Source: Ornithinicoccus hortensis (GTDB taxonomy: Bacteria > Actinomycetota > Actinomycetes > Actinomycetales > Dermatophilaceae). Taken from it: DNA of 64,000 nt. The stretch spans positions 1,488,001 through 1,552,000 of the forward strand of contig NZ_VFOP01000001.1 in NCBI RefSeq assembly GCF_006716185.1. The letters run 5' to 3'. Below, in pieces: positions 46,973 to 56,663 of this stretch. The first letter of the stretch is position 1, and each line of letters begins with the position of its first letter. The notes under the pieces were generated by a model, which worked only from the letters and a program-made list of their open reading frames with translations, was not told the origin of the DNA and made no database searches. A program made the translations under genes and the position numbers.

Positions 46973-48388
46973 GTGTTGGACCGCCTGAGCCCCCTGGACT
47001 CCTCCTTCCTCTACCTGGAGGAGTCCGTCACCGCCATGCACGTGGGGTCCGTGCTGATCTTCGAGACCCCCGAGCAGGGCTTCGACTACGAGGAGCTGCT
47101 GGCCCTGGTGGCCAACCGGATCGCCTACGTCCACCGCTACCGGCAGCGGGTCCGTCAGGTCCCCGCGGGGCTGGGCGGCCCGGTGTGGGTGGACGACGCC
47201 GACTTCGACCTGACCTACCACGTCCGGCGGTCGGCACTGCCCCGGCCGGGGACCGTCGAGCAGCTCGGGGAGTTCGTCGCCCGGGTCCAGTCCCGGCTGC
47301 TGGACCGGAGCCGGCCGCTGTGGGAGGTCTACCTGGTCGAGGGCCTGGAGGGCAACCGGTTCGCGCTGGTGACCAAGACCCACCAGGCCATGGTCGACGG
47401 CGTCACCGGCATCGACATCGGCCAGGTGATCCTGGACGACGCACCCAATGACGTCGTGCCCATCGCGCAGACGTGGTCGCCCAAGGAGGAGCCGAGCGAC
47501 CTGGAGCTGCTGGCGCGCGCCGGGCTCGGGACCGCCACCAGCCCCCGGCGCCTGCTGTCCGGCCTGCGCGGGGGACTGGAAGACCTCCGGCATACCGGTG
47601 CCCGCGTCGTTGAGGCCGCCGGGCAGGCCGCCACCGCCCTGGTGCGCACCGCCGCGAGCCCCGCCCCGTCCACCCCGCTGAACACCACGATCGGCAACGC
47701 CCGCCGGGTCGAGCTGGTCGAGCTGGACCTCAAGGACTTCCGGACGGTGCGCAGCCGCCGCTTCGGCGCCACCGCCGACCACGGGCACGTGACGGTCAAC
47801 GACGTGGTGCTGGCCACGCTCACCGGGGCGCTGCGGGAGTGGCTTATGAACCGCGGCGAACCGGTGAGCGCCTCGACCACGCTGCGGGCGATGGTGCCGT
47901 TGTCGGTCACCGACACCGCGGTCGACTCCCACGTCGGGGGCCCCGTGGTGGCCGCCTTCATCGACCTGCCCGTGGGTGAGCCGAGCACCGGGATGCGGTT
48001 GCGCCAGGTGAGCTACCGGATGAGCCAGCAGCTGCAGCACGGCCAGGCGGTCGGGGCGGCGGGGCTGGCGGGCCTGGCCGGGTTCGCCCCCTCGACGCTG
48101 CACTCGATGGCGGCCCGGTTGGCCAGCGCCATGTCCCGCCGGATGTTCAACCTGGTGATCAGCAACGTCCCCGGGCCCCAGGCCTCCCGGTATGCCGGGC
48201 ACGCCCGGATGGTCGCCTCCTACCCGGTGATCCCGCTGGCGCGGGGGCAGGCGCTCGCGGTCGGGTTGACCTCCTACGACGGCCGGGTCTTCCTCGGCCT
48301 GAACGGTGACCGGGATGCGATGGTGGACCTCGACGTGCTGGCCGAGGCCGTCCACAGCGCCCTGGCCGAACTGGTCGAGTACGCCTGA
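46973..48388 (+). CDS. Wax ester synthase/diacylglycerol acyltransferase family protein
   Basis: 471 residues from GTG 46973, with a GACGAT box 6 nt upstream (leaderless). WS/DGAT features are LSPLDSSFLYLEESVTAMHV, SRPLWEVYLVEGLEGNRFAL, and the acyl-transfer motif as THQAMVDGVTG (His137). The second His of HHxxxDG is Gln138. VNDVVLATLTGALREWL, AMVPLSV and NLVISNVPGPQ complete the family pattern. The normal product would be triacylglycerol or wax ester. Altered motif means activity is uncertain. Confidence 0.88.
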   Translation: MLDRLSPLDSSFLYLEESVTAMHVGSVLIFETPEQGFDYEELLALVANRIAYVHRYRQRVRQVPAGLGGPVWVDDADFDLTYHVRRSALPRPGTVEQLGEFVARVQSRLLDRSRPLWEVYLVEGLEGNRFALVTKTHQAMVDGVTGIDIGQVILDDAPNDVVPIAQTWSPKEEPSDLELLARAGLGTATSPRRLLSGLRGGLEDLRHTGARVVEAAGQAATALVRTAASPAPSTPLNTTIGNARRVELVELDLKDFRTVRSRRFGATADHGHVTVNDVVLATLTGALREWLMNRGEPVSASTTLRAMVPLSVTDTAVDSHVGGPVVAAFIDLPVGEPSTGMRLRQVSYRMSQQLQHGQAVGAAGLAGLAGFAPSTLHSMAARLASAMSRRMFNLVISNVPGPQASRYAGHARMVASYPVIPLARGQALAVGLTSYDGRVFLGLNGDRDAMVDLDVLAEAVHSALAELVEYA

Positions 48389-48403
48389 GATGAGGAGCCG
48401 CCC

Positions 48404-48835
48404 GTGAGCCGCCACGCCCGGATCTACCTGCCGCTCTCCCCGGACCAGTGCCGGCAGCTGAGCACGGCACGCTCGGTGCCCGGACCGTTGGAGGGGTATG
48501 CCGTGACGCAGGCGGTCCGCACCTCCGACCCGCAGGGCGACGAGGAGTCGTGGGAGTTCGCGGCACTCCAGGACGCCGCGCTGTCCTGCGCCGTCCGGTC
48601 CGCGCCGGTCCTCGTGGCGGCCGCGGACCTGGACGTCGCGGACCTCGACGACTCCGCCCCGGCCGGGTCGCGGGTGCGGGTCACCGGGGCGTTGCCGCTG
48701 CAGCGGGTCGCCGCCTTCCACGTAGGTGACGACGTCCTCACGCGGCAGCCGCCGGCCCCGGCCGACCCCGGGTCGGAGATCGAGTTGTCCTGGTACGACA
48801 CGACCGAACTGGACCACCTGGTTAGCCTGGTCTGA
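48404..48835 (+). CDS. DUF6912-like hypothetical protein
   Basis: 143 residues from GTG 48404 after GATGAGGAG. It begins RHARIYLPLSPDQCRQL, then EGYAVTQAVRTSDPQGDEES and RVAAFHVGDDVL. This is a small alpha/beta protein found in many actinobacteria, with no known function. It lies 15 nt after the WS/DGAT gene and is probably co-transcribed. Confidence 0.7.
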   Translation: MSRHARIYLPLSPDQCRQLSTARSVPGPLEGYAVTQAVRTSDPQGDEESWEFAALQDAALSCAVRSAPVLVAAADLDVADLDDSAPAGSRVRVTGALPLQRVAAFHVGDDVLTRQPPAPADPGSEIELSWYDTTELDHLVSLV

Positions 48836-48915
48836 GAGACCGAACCGGGCAGACCCCATACCGCCGGAACACGGTGGATCGGGCCGCCCCGCCGACAGCA
48901 CGGAAGGAAGTCATC

Positions 48916-50544
48916 GTGGATGCATTTGCCCAGGTACCGGACCCGGTGAACGAGCCGGTGGGGGATTACGCGCCGGGGAGTCCGGAGCGGGCCGAGTTGG
49001 AGGTGGCGCTGGCGGAGATGGCGGCGTCGCCGGTGGAGTTGCCGCACGTGATCGGTGGGGAGCCGGTGGCGGGTGAGGGCAAGGTCGTGGAGGTGGTGCA
49101 GCCGCACGCGCACGGTGAGGTGTTGGGGACCTTGCGCGACGGGACGGCGGCGGAGGCGACGGCGGCGATCGAGGCGGCGCGGGCGGCGGCGCCGGGGTGG
49201 CGGGCGTTGTCGTTCGAGGACCGGGCGGGGGTGTTGTTGAAGGCGGCGGAGTTGTTGGCTGGTCCGTGGCGGGCCCGGTTGAACGCGGCGACGATGTTGG
49301 GGCAGTCGAAGACGGCGTACCAGGCGGAGATCGACTCGGCGTGTGAGTTGATCGATTTCTGGCGGTTCAACGTGCACTATGCCCGGCAGATCCTGGCCGA
49401 GCAGCCGACGGCGAATGCGCGGGGGGTGTGGAACCGGTTGGACCACCGGCCGTTGGAGGGGTTCGTGTATGCGGTGACGCCGTTCAACTTCACCGCGATC
49501 TCTGGGAACCTGCCGACGGCGCCGGCGTTGATGGGCAACACGGTGGTGTGGAAGCCGGCGACGACGCAGCAGCGGGCGGCGTCGGTGGTGATGGACATCC
49601 TCATCGAGGCGGGGATGCCGCCGGGGGTGATCAACATGGTCACCGGGTCCGGGGTGGAGGTCTCGGACGTGGTGTTGGAGCACCCGGATCTGGCGGGGAT
49701 CCACTTCACGGGGTCGACGCGGGTGTTCCAGATGTTGTGGGGCAAGGTCGGGGCGAACCTGGCCGGGTACCGGTCCTACCCGCGGATCGTGGGGGAGACC
49801 GGTGGGAAGGACTTCGTGGTGGCCCACCCCTCGGCCGATCCGGCGGTGTTGCGGACGGCGTTGGTGCGGGGTGCGTTCGAGTACCAGGGTCAGAAGTGTT
49901 CGGCGGCCTCGCGGGCGTATGTGCCGAAGTCGTTGTGGGCCTCGTTGCGCGACGAAGTGGCGCAGGTGACCGAGTCGATCCCGATGGGGGACGTGCGGGA
50001 CCTGTCCAACTTCATGGGCGCGGTGATCGACAAGCGGGCCTTCGACAAGCACGCGAAGGTGCTGGAGCAGGCGGGTTCGGACGACGCGGTGACCGTATTG
50101 GCCGGTGGCACGTGTGATGACTCGGTGGGGTACTTCGTGCGGCCGACGGTGCTGGAGGTGACGCAGCCCTCGCACGACTTCCTGACCACGGAGTTCTTCG
50201 GGCCGATCCTGTCGGTGCACGTGTATGAGGACAAGGACTACGAGGCGATGCTGTCCCAGATGGAGTCGGTCGCGCCCTATGCGTTGACCGGGGCGGTGAT
50301 CGCCCAGGACCGGGCGGCGATCGCCCACGCCAGCGAGGCGTTGCGGTTCGCGGCCGGCAACTTCTACATCAACGACAAGCCGACCGGGGCGGTCGTGGGG
50401 CAGCAGCCGTTCGGTGGTGCCCGGGCCTCGGGCACCAACGACAAGGCCGGTTCGGCCGCCAACCTGATGCGCTGGACCAGCACCCGGGCCATCAAGGAGA
50501 CCTTCGTCCCGGCGACCGACTGGCGCTACCCCCACATGGGCTGA
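48916..50544 (+). CDS. pruA: L-glutamate gamma-semialdehyde dehydrogenase
   Basis: 542 residues from GTG 48916 after GGAAGGAAG. It is a type 4-type aldehyde dehydrogenase: TPFNFTAISGNLPTAPALMG, the glutamate GETGGKDFVVAHPSAD, the catalytic cysteine in FEYQGQKCSAASRAYVPKSL and TEFFGPILSVHVYED. It oxidises glutamate semialdehyde (from proline) to glutamate. Codon use is odd: the first ~80% is dominated by TTG Leu and G-ending codons (GCG, CCG, GGG), whereas neighbours prefer CTG and C endings. No proline dehydrogenase gene is adjacent; the downstream gdh could use its product. Confidence 0.95.
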   Translation: MDAFAQVPDPVNEPVGDYAPGSPERAELEVALAEMAASPVELPHVIGGEPVAGEGKVVEVVQPHAHGEVLGTLRDGTAAEATAAIEAARAAAPGWRALSFEDRAGVLLKAAELLAGPWRARLNAATMLGQSKTAYQAEIDSACELIDFWRFNVHYARQILAEQPTANARGVWNRLDHRPLEGFVYAVTPFNFTAISGNLPTAPALMGNTVVWKPATTQQRAASVVMDILIEAGMPPGVINMVTGSGVEVSDVVLEHPDLAGIHFTGSTRVFQMLWGKVGANLAGYRSYPRIVGETGGKDFVVAHPSADPAVLRTALVRGAFEYQGQKCSAASRAYVPKSLWASLRDEVAQVTESIPMGDVRDLSNFMGAVIDKRAFDKHAKVLEQAGSDDAVTVLAGGTCDDSVGYFVRPTVLEVTQPSHDFLTTEFFGPILSVHVYEDKDYEAMLSQMESVAPYALTGAVIAQDRAAIAHASEALRFAAGNFYINDKPTGAVVGQQPFGGARASGTNDKAGSAANLMRWTSTRAIKETFVPATDWRYPHMG

Positions 50545-50573
50545 GGGCCCCCGGTCGCTGGCCGGCGAGGGCG

Positions 50574-50656
50574 CTTCACCCCGGAACCTGGCGCTATCGA
50601 CCGGGAAGGTTCTGCTACGAAGCGCAGGATTATCGGGTGACCCGATAATCCTGCAG
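50574..50656. repeat. Dispersed palindromic repeat, copy B (inverted orientation)
   Basis: On the minus strand it reads CTGCAGGATTATCGGG, TC, ACCCGATAATCCTGC, then CTTCCCGGTCGATAGCGCCA and CCGGGGTGAA, matching copy A with few changes but lacking the second outer half. It lies between the convergent pruA and DUF2505 genes. Confidence 0.9.
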
Positions 50657-50673
50657 CCTGCCCACGCCCCCGG

Positions 50674-51177
50674 TCAGGAGTCCTGACCGAGGGACTCGGC
50701 GACGACCCGGCCCTCCAGGCGCACGGCGCGGACCAGGATCGGGGCGACGGCCTTCTCGATCTTGCCGCCGAGGAGCGGGACGTGGGCCTTGAGCTCGCCG
50801 TCGACCCGCTGGGTCGAGCCGCCGTCGGACGGTTCCAGGTCGATGCCGCCCACGAACTGCACGGGGGTGCCGGGGATCTCCACCTCCAGCGCCGCCTCGC
50901 GGGCGCCGTCCTCGCCGGCGGCGCCCCACCGCTGGGTCTCCACCACCTCGATGGTCTTGCCCACGAAGCTCTTGGCGAAGTCGGGCAGGCCGTCGCTGGG
51001 CAGGGAGCGCCGGGTCACGACGGTGACGGCGTCACCCTCGACCTCGATGGCGACGTCGTGGTCGGTCGCGCCGCTGCGGGTGCACTTCAGCTCCTGGTAC
51101 TCCGTGGAGCAGAACAGGGCGAATACCTGGTCAGGTGAGGCCTGGTGCTCGATCGTCTCGGTGATCCTCGTCGTCAT
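50674..51177 (-). CDS. DUF2505 family protein (SRPBCC-like)
   Basis: 167 residues from ATG 51177. Begins MTTRITETIEHQASPDQVFA, then FCSTEYQELKCTRSGATDHD and TQRVDGELKAHVPLLGGKIE, the conserved DUF2505 pattern with a START/SRPBCC-like ligand-pocket fold. The partner or ligand is unknown. Its start lies inside the 3' end of the next upstream gene (47-bp overlap), so the two minus-strand genes are coupled. Confidence 0.88.
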   Translation of the reverse strand: MTTRITETIEHQASPDQVFALFCSTEYQELKCTRSGATDHDVAIEVEGDAVTVVTRRSLPSDGLPDFAKSFVGKTIEVVETQRWGAAGEDGAREAALEVEIPGTPVQFVGGIDLEPSDGGSTQRVDGELKAHVPLLGGKIEKAVAPILVRAVRLEGRVVAESLGQDS

Positions 51178-51721
51178 GGGGCAAAGGTAGTGGTCCCGGG
51201 GCCGGGTCGTCGCCCCCAGGGCCCTCCGGACCCGCCCGCAGCAGGTCGTATGCCGTGCCGAGACCGCGCAGCACCGCCCGGTCGCACTCGGCCCGGCCGG
51301 CCGCGGTGGTGGCGGTCACCAGCGCGACGGCGTGGTCCTGCAGGCAGTCCGCCAGGACCCCGGCGGCCTGCCGCACCCGGTCCAGGAGCGGACCGGTCGG
51401 GGCAGGGTCGGGCCACGGGCCGTCCAGCACGGCCGCCACCCGGCGCAACCGGGCCGCGAGGGCGCTGCAGGAGGCCCGGTCGTCGACGCCCGAGCGCACG
51501 CCGTCGACGACCACCCCGCGGCGCAGCCCCTCGGACCGTGGCGGCCACCGCAGTGACTGGGTCGGGGCGGTGCGGCCGTCGGCCAGGTCCACCAGGGCGT
51601 GGGCGAGGGCGTCCACCACGACGGTGAGACGTTGCTGGGCGAGCGGGTCCCCCAGGTCGGCGTCCTCACCCGCGACGTCCTGCGCCAGCCGGAGCAGACG
51701 GACACGGGTGGGCGTCGGCAT
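51131..51721 (-). CDS. Hypothetical protein, mostly helical
   Basis: 196 residues from ATG 51721, with a TAGGGT box 7 nt upstream (leaderless). The start ATG lies in a GTATGCCG motif. Predicted helices include LAQQRLTVVVDALAHALVDL and LLDRVRQAAGVLADCLQDHA. The C-terminal 30 residues are Pro/Asp-rich and overlap the DUF2505 start. I do not recognise a family. Codon use matches that of neighbours and the leaderless start supports a real gene. Confidence 0.6.
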   Translation of the reverse strand: MPTPTRVRLLRLAQDVAGEDADLGDPLAQQRLTVVVDALAHALVDLADGRTAPTQSLRWPPRSEGLRRGVVVDGVRSGVDDRASCSALAARLRRVAAVLDGPWPDPAPTGPLLDRVRQAAGVLADCLQDHAVALVTATTAAGRAECDRAVLRGLGTAYDLLRAGPEGPGGDDPAPGPLPLPHDDEDHRDDRAPGLT

Positions 51722-51782
51722 ACCGCCAACCCTACGGTGACCGGGCCACCGCACCCCGTCATCCCCAGGGACCCGATCAGCG

Positions 51783-51788
51783 CTAGGC
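51783..51788 (+). promoter_or_regulatory. Predicted -10 box of gdh
   Basis: TAGGCT about 63 nt before the gdh ATG, giving a leader that ends in an AGGAGCG ribosome site. Confidence 0.4.
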
Positions 51789-51850
51789 TCGGCTCCGGGC
51801 CACACAGTCGTGTCCCGACAGACCTCGTCAGCTCAGGAGCGATAACCAAG

Positions 51851-54800
51851 ATGACGTCCGACGACGCACTGTTGCAACGGTTCTACCAGCACGTGGCCAC
51901 CCAGGACCTGTTGGGCAAGGAACCCGAGGTCAGAGCGGCGATCGTCGAGGGGGTGCGGAACCTGTCCGCCGGGCGGCCCGAGGGGGAGGCCGCGGTCCGG
52001 GTGTTCAACCCCGCCGACGCGACGGACGGCTGGACCAGCCGCTACACCGTCGTCCAGGCCTGCACCGACGACATGCCGTTCCTGGTCGACTCGGTGCTCG
52101 CCGAGCTGCAGCAGCGCGGGCTGGACGTGCACCTGCTCATCCACCCGCAGGTCGTCGTCCGCGCCGACGGGTCCGGTGCCGTCCTGGAGCAGGACGCCGC
52201 TCCCGACGACGGGGAGCGGCTGGAGTCCTGGATGCACCTGGAGATCGACCGGGTCCCGGAGGAGGAGGTCCGCGCCGAGCTCACCGAGCGCCTGACCGGG
52301 GTGCTGCGCGACGTGCGCCGGGCCTGCCAGGACTGGCAGGCGATGCGCGCCCAGGTCCGCACCGTGATCGAGGACATCGAGGAGTGGGTCCCCAGCGTCG
52401 TCGACCCGGACACGGTGGAGCCGACCCTGGAGTTCCTGCGCTGGCTGGAGGACAACCACTTCACCTTCCTGGGCTACCGCGAGTACACCCTGGAGACCCT
52501 CGACGGCGAGGAGGTCCTCGTCTCGGTGCCCGGCAGCGGGCTGGGGATCCTGCAGGACGAGGGCGCCGAGGAGGGGACGGTGAGCCGGCTCGGTCCGGAG
52601 GCCCAGGCGACCGCCCGCGAGGGCCGGCTGCTGACCATCACCAAGGCCAACTCCCGGGCGACGGTGCACCGGCCCGTCTACCTGGACTACGTGGGGGTCC
52701 GCAAGTTCGACGCCGACGAGAATGTGGTCGGCGAGCGCCGCTTCCTCGGGCTGTTCACGCAGAGCGCGTATGCCGACTCGGTCACCCGGTTGCCGGTGAT
52801 CGGCGGCAAGGTGCGCAGCATCCTGGAGAGCAGCGGCTTCGCCCCGGACAGCCACTCCGGCAAGGACCTGATGGGGGTCATGGAGAACTTCCCCCGGGAC
52901 GAGCTGTTCCAGGTGGACACCGACCTGTTGGCCCGGACCGCCCACGAGGTGCTCCACCTGCAGGAGCGGGCCGGCACCCGGTTGTTCGTCCGCAAGGACG
53001 AGTTCGGGCGGTTCGCCACGGCGCTGGTCTACCTGCCGCGGGACCGGTTCAACACCACGGTCCGGCTGGCCATCGAGGAGCTGTTGCGCGAGGCATACGG
53101 CCCCGAGTCGGTGGACTACAACACCAAGGTGGGGGAGTCCGCCCTGGCCCAGATCCACTACATCCTCCGGATGCCGCGGGGCAGCTCGATCCCCGACGTC
53201 GACCTGGACTCCCTCCAGGACAAGGTGCAGGAGGCCACCCGGACCTGGACGGAGCGGCTGGCCGGCGCCGTCGACGAGCACTTCGGGGACGCCGAGACCA
53301 CCGGTGAGGTGCTGGCCCGCTACGCCGGGGGGATCCCGGAGGCCTACAAGGAGGACTTCGACGCCCAGACCGGCTTCGAGGACCTCAAGTTCGTGTCCAC
53401 CCTCGAGTCCGGCGAGGTCCGGCTGCCGCTGCACGTGTATGCCGAGGCGGACCACGAGCCCGGCGCCCGGCGGCTCAAGGTCTACCGCAACGCCGAGACC
53501 TCGCTGACCGACGTCCTGCCGATCTTCAGCCACCTCGGGGTCCACGTCACCGACGAGCGGCCCTACAGCCTGGAGGCCCGCGACGGGACGACGACCTACA
53601 TCTACGACTTCGGCATGGTCGCCGCCAGCGAGGAGGTGTGGGAGCCCGCGGACCGGGACGCCGGTGAGGTCGCCTCCGCCTTCGAGGAGGTCTTCGCCGC
53701 GGTCTGGAACAACCGGGCCGAGAGCGACTCGCTGAACGCGCTGGTGCTCACCGCCGGGCTGACCTGGCGCGAGGTCGTGATCCTGCGCACCCTGGTCCGC
53801 TACCTGCGTCAGGTCGGGGCCAACTCCCTGGACTACCTGGAGGAGGCGCTGGTCGCGAACCCGGAGATCGCCGCCCGCGTGGTGGACCTGTTCGCGGCCA
53901 AGTTCGACCCGGCCCGCGAGGGCGACCGGGAGCAGGCCTGCGAGGAGATCACCGGGGACATCACCGGCCTGCTCGACCAGGTCGCCAGCCTGGACCAGGA
54001 CCGGACCATCCGGGGGGTGCTCGCGGTGCTGCAGGGCACGCTCCGGACCAACTACTACCAGGTGCTGCCCGACGGCAGCCCCAAGCCGCACGTCTCCCTC
54101 AAACTGTCGCCGCAGCAGATCGACCTGCTGCCCGAGCCGCGGCCCGCCTTCGAGATCTGGGTCTACGCCCCGCGCGTGGAGGGCGTCCACCTCCGGTTCG
54201 GCGCCGTGGCCCGCGGCGGCCTCCGGTGGAGCGACCGGCGGGAGGACTTCCGCACCGAGATCCTGGGCCTGGTCAAGGCGCAGATGGTCAAGAACGCGGT
54301 GATCGTCCCGACCGGCTCCAAGGGTGGCTTCTTCGCCAAGCAGCTGCCCGACCCGGCCCAGGACCGGGAGGCCTGGCAGGCCGAGGGGGTCGCGGCATAC
54401 CAGATCTTCATCAAGGGCCTGCTCGACGTGACGGACAACCGGGTCGACGGTGCGATCGTGCCGCCCGAGCAGGTCGTGCGGCACGACGGCGACGACTCCT
54501 ACCTGGTGGTCGCGGCCGACAAGGGCACCGCCAAGTTCAGCGACATCGCCAACGGCGTGGCCCGCGAGTACGGCTTCTGGCTGGACGACGCGTTCGCCTC
54601 CGGCGGGTCCGCCGGCTACGACCACAAGGGCATGGGCATCACCGCCCGCGGCGCGTGGGAGTCGGTGAAGCGGCACTTCCGCGAGCTGGGCCTGGACACC
54701 CAGTCCGAGGAGTTCACGGCCGTCGGCATCGGCGACATGAGCGGCGACGTCTTCGGCAACGGAATGCTGTTGTCCGAGCACATCCGTCTGGTCGCCGCCT

Positions 54801-56635
54801 TCGACCACCGGCACGTCTTCCTGGACCCCTCCCCGGACGCCGCGACCTCGTATGCCGAGCGTCGCCGGCTCTTCGACCTGCCCCGCTCGAGCTGGGAGGA
54901 CTACGACGCCTCGCTGATCAGCGAGGGCGGCGGTGTGTACGCGCGCAGCGCCAAGTCCGTGCCGGTCAGCCCGCAGGTCCGGGAGGTCCTCGGGCTGGAG
55001 GAAGGCGTCACCTCGGCCACACCGGCCGAGCTGCTCAGGGCGATCCTGAAGGCCCCGGTCGACCTGCTGTGGAACGGTGGGATCGGCACCTACGTGAAGG
55101 CGTCGGAGGAGAGCGACGCGCAGATCGGCGACCGCAGCAACGACGCGATCCGGGTCAACGGCAAGGACCTGCGGGTCAGGGTCGTCGGCGAGGGCGGCAA
55201 CCTCGGGTTCAGCCAGCGCGGCCGGATCGAGGCGGCGCGCGCCGGGGTGCAGCTCAACACCGACGCCATCGACAACTCCGCCGGGGTGGACACCTCCGAC
55301 CACGAGGTGAACATCAAGATCGCGCTCAGCCCGCTGGTGCGGGAGGGCCTGCTGGACATGCCCGCGCGGGACGAGCTGCTGGCCTCGATGACCGACGAGG
55401 TCGCCGACCGGGTGCTGCGGCACAACTACGAGCAGAACGTGCTGATCGGCAACGCCCGGTTCCAGGGTGGTGTGATGGCCCCGGTCCACGAGCGGTTGAT
55501 GACCGCCCTGGCCGACTCGGCGGGCCTGGACCGGGAGCTGGAGTTCCTGCCCGACACCGCGGCCCTGGAGGAGCGGGAGCAGGCCGGCGAGGGCCTGACC
55601 AGCCCGGAGTTCTCGGTGCTGGTGGCCTACTCCAAGCTGGCCCTGAAGAGCGCCCTGCTGGACTCGGAGTTCCCCGACGACCCCTACTTCAACGACACGC
55701 TGACCCACTACTTCCCGCAGGCCCTGCAGGACCGGTTCGGGGACCGGCTGGCCGAGCACCCGCTGCGGCGGGAGATCATCGTCAACGACCTGGCCAACGC
55801 GATGGTCAACCGGGGCGGGGTCACCTTCGCGTTCCGGGCGGCAGAGGAGACCGGCGCCACCCTGGTGCAGGTGGCCCGGGCGTTCGTGGTGTGCCGCGAG
55901 GTGTTCGGCCTGGCCGACTTCGTCGCGGCCGTCGAGGCGCTGGACAACAAGGTGTCGACCGCCACCCAGACCGAGCTCTACCTGGAGTTCCGCCGGCTGC
56001 TGGACCGCAGCGTCCGGTGGTTCCTGAACAACCAGTCCCTGTCCGGCGGCATGCCGGCCGAGATCGAGCGGTTCGCCGGTCCGGTCGCCACGCTGACCCC
56101 GCAGTTCAGCACCCTCCTGCAGGGCGTCGAGCGGGACCGGTGGACGGCCCAGCGCGACGAGGCGGTCGGTGCCGGGGTCCCCGAGGAGCTGGCCAACCGC
56201 TACGCCTCGCTGCTGGACTCGTTCTCGCTGCTGGACATCGTGGAGACGGCCGAGGACACCGACCGCCCGGTCGAGGAGGTCGCCGCCATGTACTTCGCGG
56301 TCTCCGAACGGTTCCGGATCGACGTCCTGCTCACCCACATCTCGCACCTGGAGCGGGAGGACCGCTGGGACTCGCTGGCCCGCGGGGCGGTGCGCGACGA
56401 CATGTACGGCGTGCTGCGCGCCCTGGCCCGCACCCTCGTCCAGAGCACCGACGGGGCCGAGGGGCAGGACGCCCCGTCCCGGATCGACCGGTGGGCGGAG
56501 AGCAACCGGGAGGCGCTGGACAGGACCTCCCAGGTGCTGACCACGGTCGGTGGTCTGGACCAGCCCGGGCTGGCGCCCCTGTCGGTGGCGCTGCGCACGC
56601 TGCGCGGACTGGTCCGGCAGGGCACGTCGAACTGA
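51851..56635 (+). CDS. gdh: NAD-specific glutamate dehydrogenase, large (180-kDa) type
   Basis: 1594 residues, the size of the L-180 class known from Streptomyces. A long N-terminal regulatory region with ACT-like parts (FLVDSVLAELQQRGLDVHLL) is followed by the catalytic core near 790-850: GGLRWSDRREDFRTEILGLV and KAQMVKNAVIVPTGSKGGFF. The NAD-binding part contains GIGDMSGDVFGNGMLLSEHI and a C-terminal helical domain follows. It converts glutamate to 2-oxoglutarate and ammonia. Placed near pruA, it completes proline/glutamate catabolism. Confidence 0.96.
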   Translation: MTSDDALLQRFYQHVATQDLLGKEPEVRAAIVEGVRNLSAGRPEGEAAVRVFNPADATDGWTSRYTVVQACTDDMPFLVDSVLAELQQRGLDVHLLIHPQVVVRADGSGAVLEQDAAPDDGERLESWMHLEIDRVPEEEVRAELTERLTGVLRDVRRACQDWQAMRAQVRTVIEDIEEWVPSVVDPDTVEPTLEFLRWLEDNHFTFLGYREYTLETLDGEEVLVSVPGSGLGILQDEGAEEGTVSRLGPEAQATAREGRLLTITKANSRATVHRPVYLDYVGVRKFDADENVVGERRFLGLFTQSAYADSVTRLPVIGGKVRSILESSGFAPDSHSGKDLMGVMENFPRDELFQVDTDLLARTAHEVLHLQERAGTRLFVRKDEFGRFATALVYLPRDRFNTTVRLAIEELLREAYGPESVDYNTKVGESALAQIHYILRMPRGSSIPDVDLDSLQDKVQEATRTWTERLAGAVDEHFGDAETTGEVLARYAGGIPEAYKEDFDAQTGFEDLKFVSTLESGEVRLPLHVYAEADHEPGARRLKVYRNAETSLTDVLPIFSHLGVHVTDERPYSLEARDGTTTYIYDFGMVAASEEVWEPADRDAGEVASAFEEVFAAVWNNRAESDSLNALVLTAGLTWREVVILRTLVRYLRQVGANSLDYLEEALVANPEIAARVVDLFAAKFDPAREGDREQACEEITGDITGLLDQVASLDQDRTIRGVLAVLQGTLRTNYYQVLPDGSPKPHVSLKLSPQQIDLLPEPRPAFEIWVYAPRVEGVHLRFGAVARGGLRWSDRREDFRTEILGLVKAQMVKNAVIVPTGSKGGFFAKQLPDPAQDREAWQAEGVAAYQIFIKGLLDVTDNRVDGAIVPPEQVVRHDGDDSYLVVAADKGTAKFSDIANGVAREYGFWLDDAFASGGSAGYDHKGMGITARGAWESVKRHFRELGLDTQSEEFTAVGIGDMSGDVFGNGMLLSEHIRLVAAFDHRHVFLDPSPDAATSYAERRRLFDLPRSSWEDYDASLISEGGGVYARSAKSVPVSPQVREVLGLEEGVTSATPAELLRAILKAPVDLLWNGGIGTYVKASEESDAQIGDRSNDAIRVNGKDLRVRVVGEGGNLGFSQRGRIEAARAGVQLNTDAIDNSAGVDTSDHEVNIKIALSPLVREGLLDMPARDELLASMTDEVADRVLRHNYEQNVLIGNARFQGGVMAPVHERLMTALADSAGLDRELEFLPDTAALEEREQAGEGLTSPEFSVLVAYSKLALKSALLDSEFPDDPYFNDTLTHYFPQALQDRFGDRLAEHPLRREIIVNDLANAMVNRGGVTFAFRAAEETGATLVQVARAFVVCREVFGLADFVAAVEALDNKVSTATQTELYLEFRRLLDRSVRWFLNNQSLSGGMPAEIERFAGPVATLTPQFSTLLQGVERDRWTAQRDEAVGAGVPEELANRYASLLDSFSLLDIVETAEDTDRPVEEVAAMYFAVSERFRIDVLLTHISHLEREDRWDSLARGAVRDDMYGVLRALARTLVQSTDGAEGQDAPSRIDRWAESNREALDRTSQVLTTVGGLDQPGLAPLSVALRTLRGLVRQGTSN

Positions 56636-56663
56636 GCGGGGGGCACGCGGGTACCCTGCCCGC

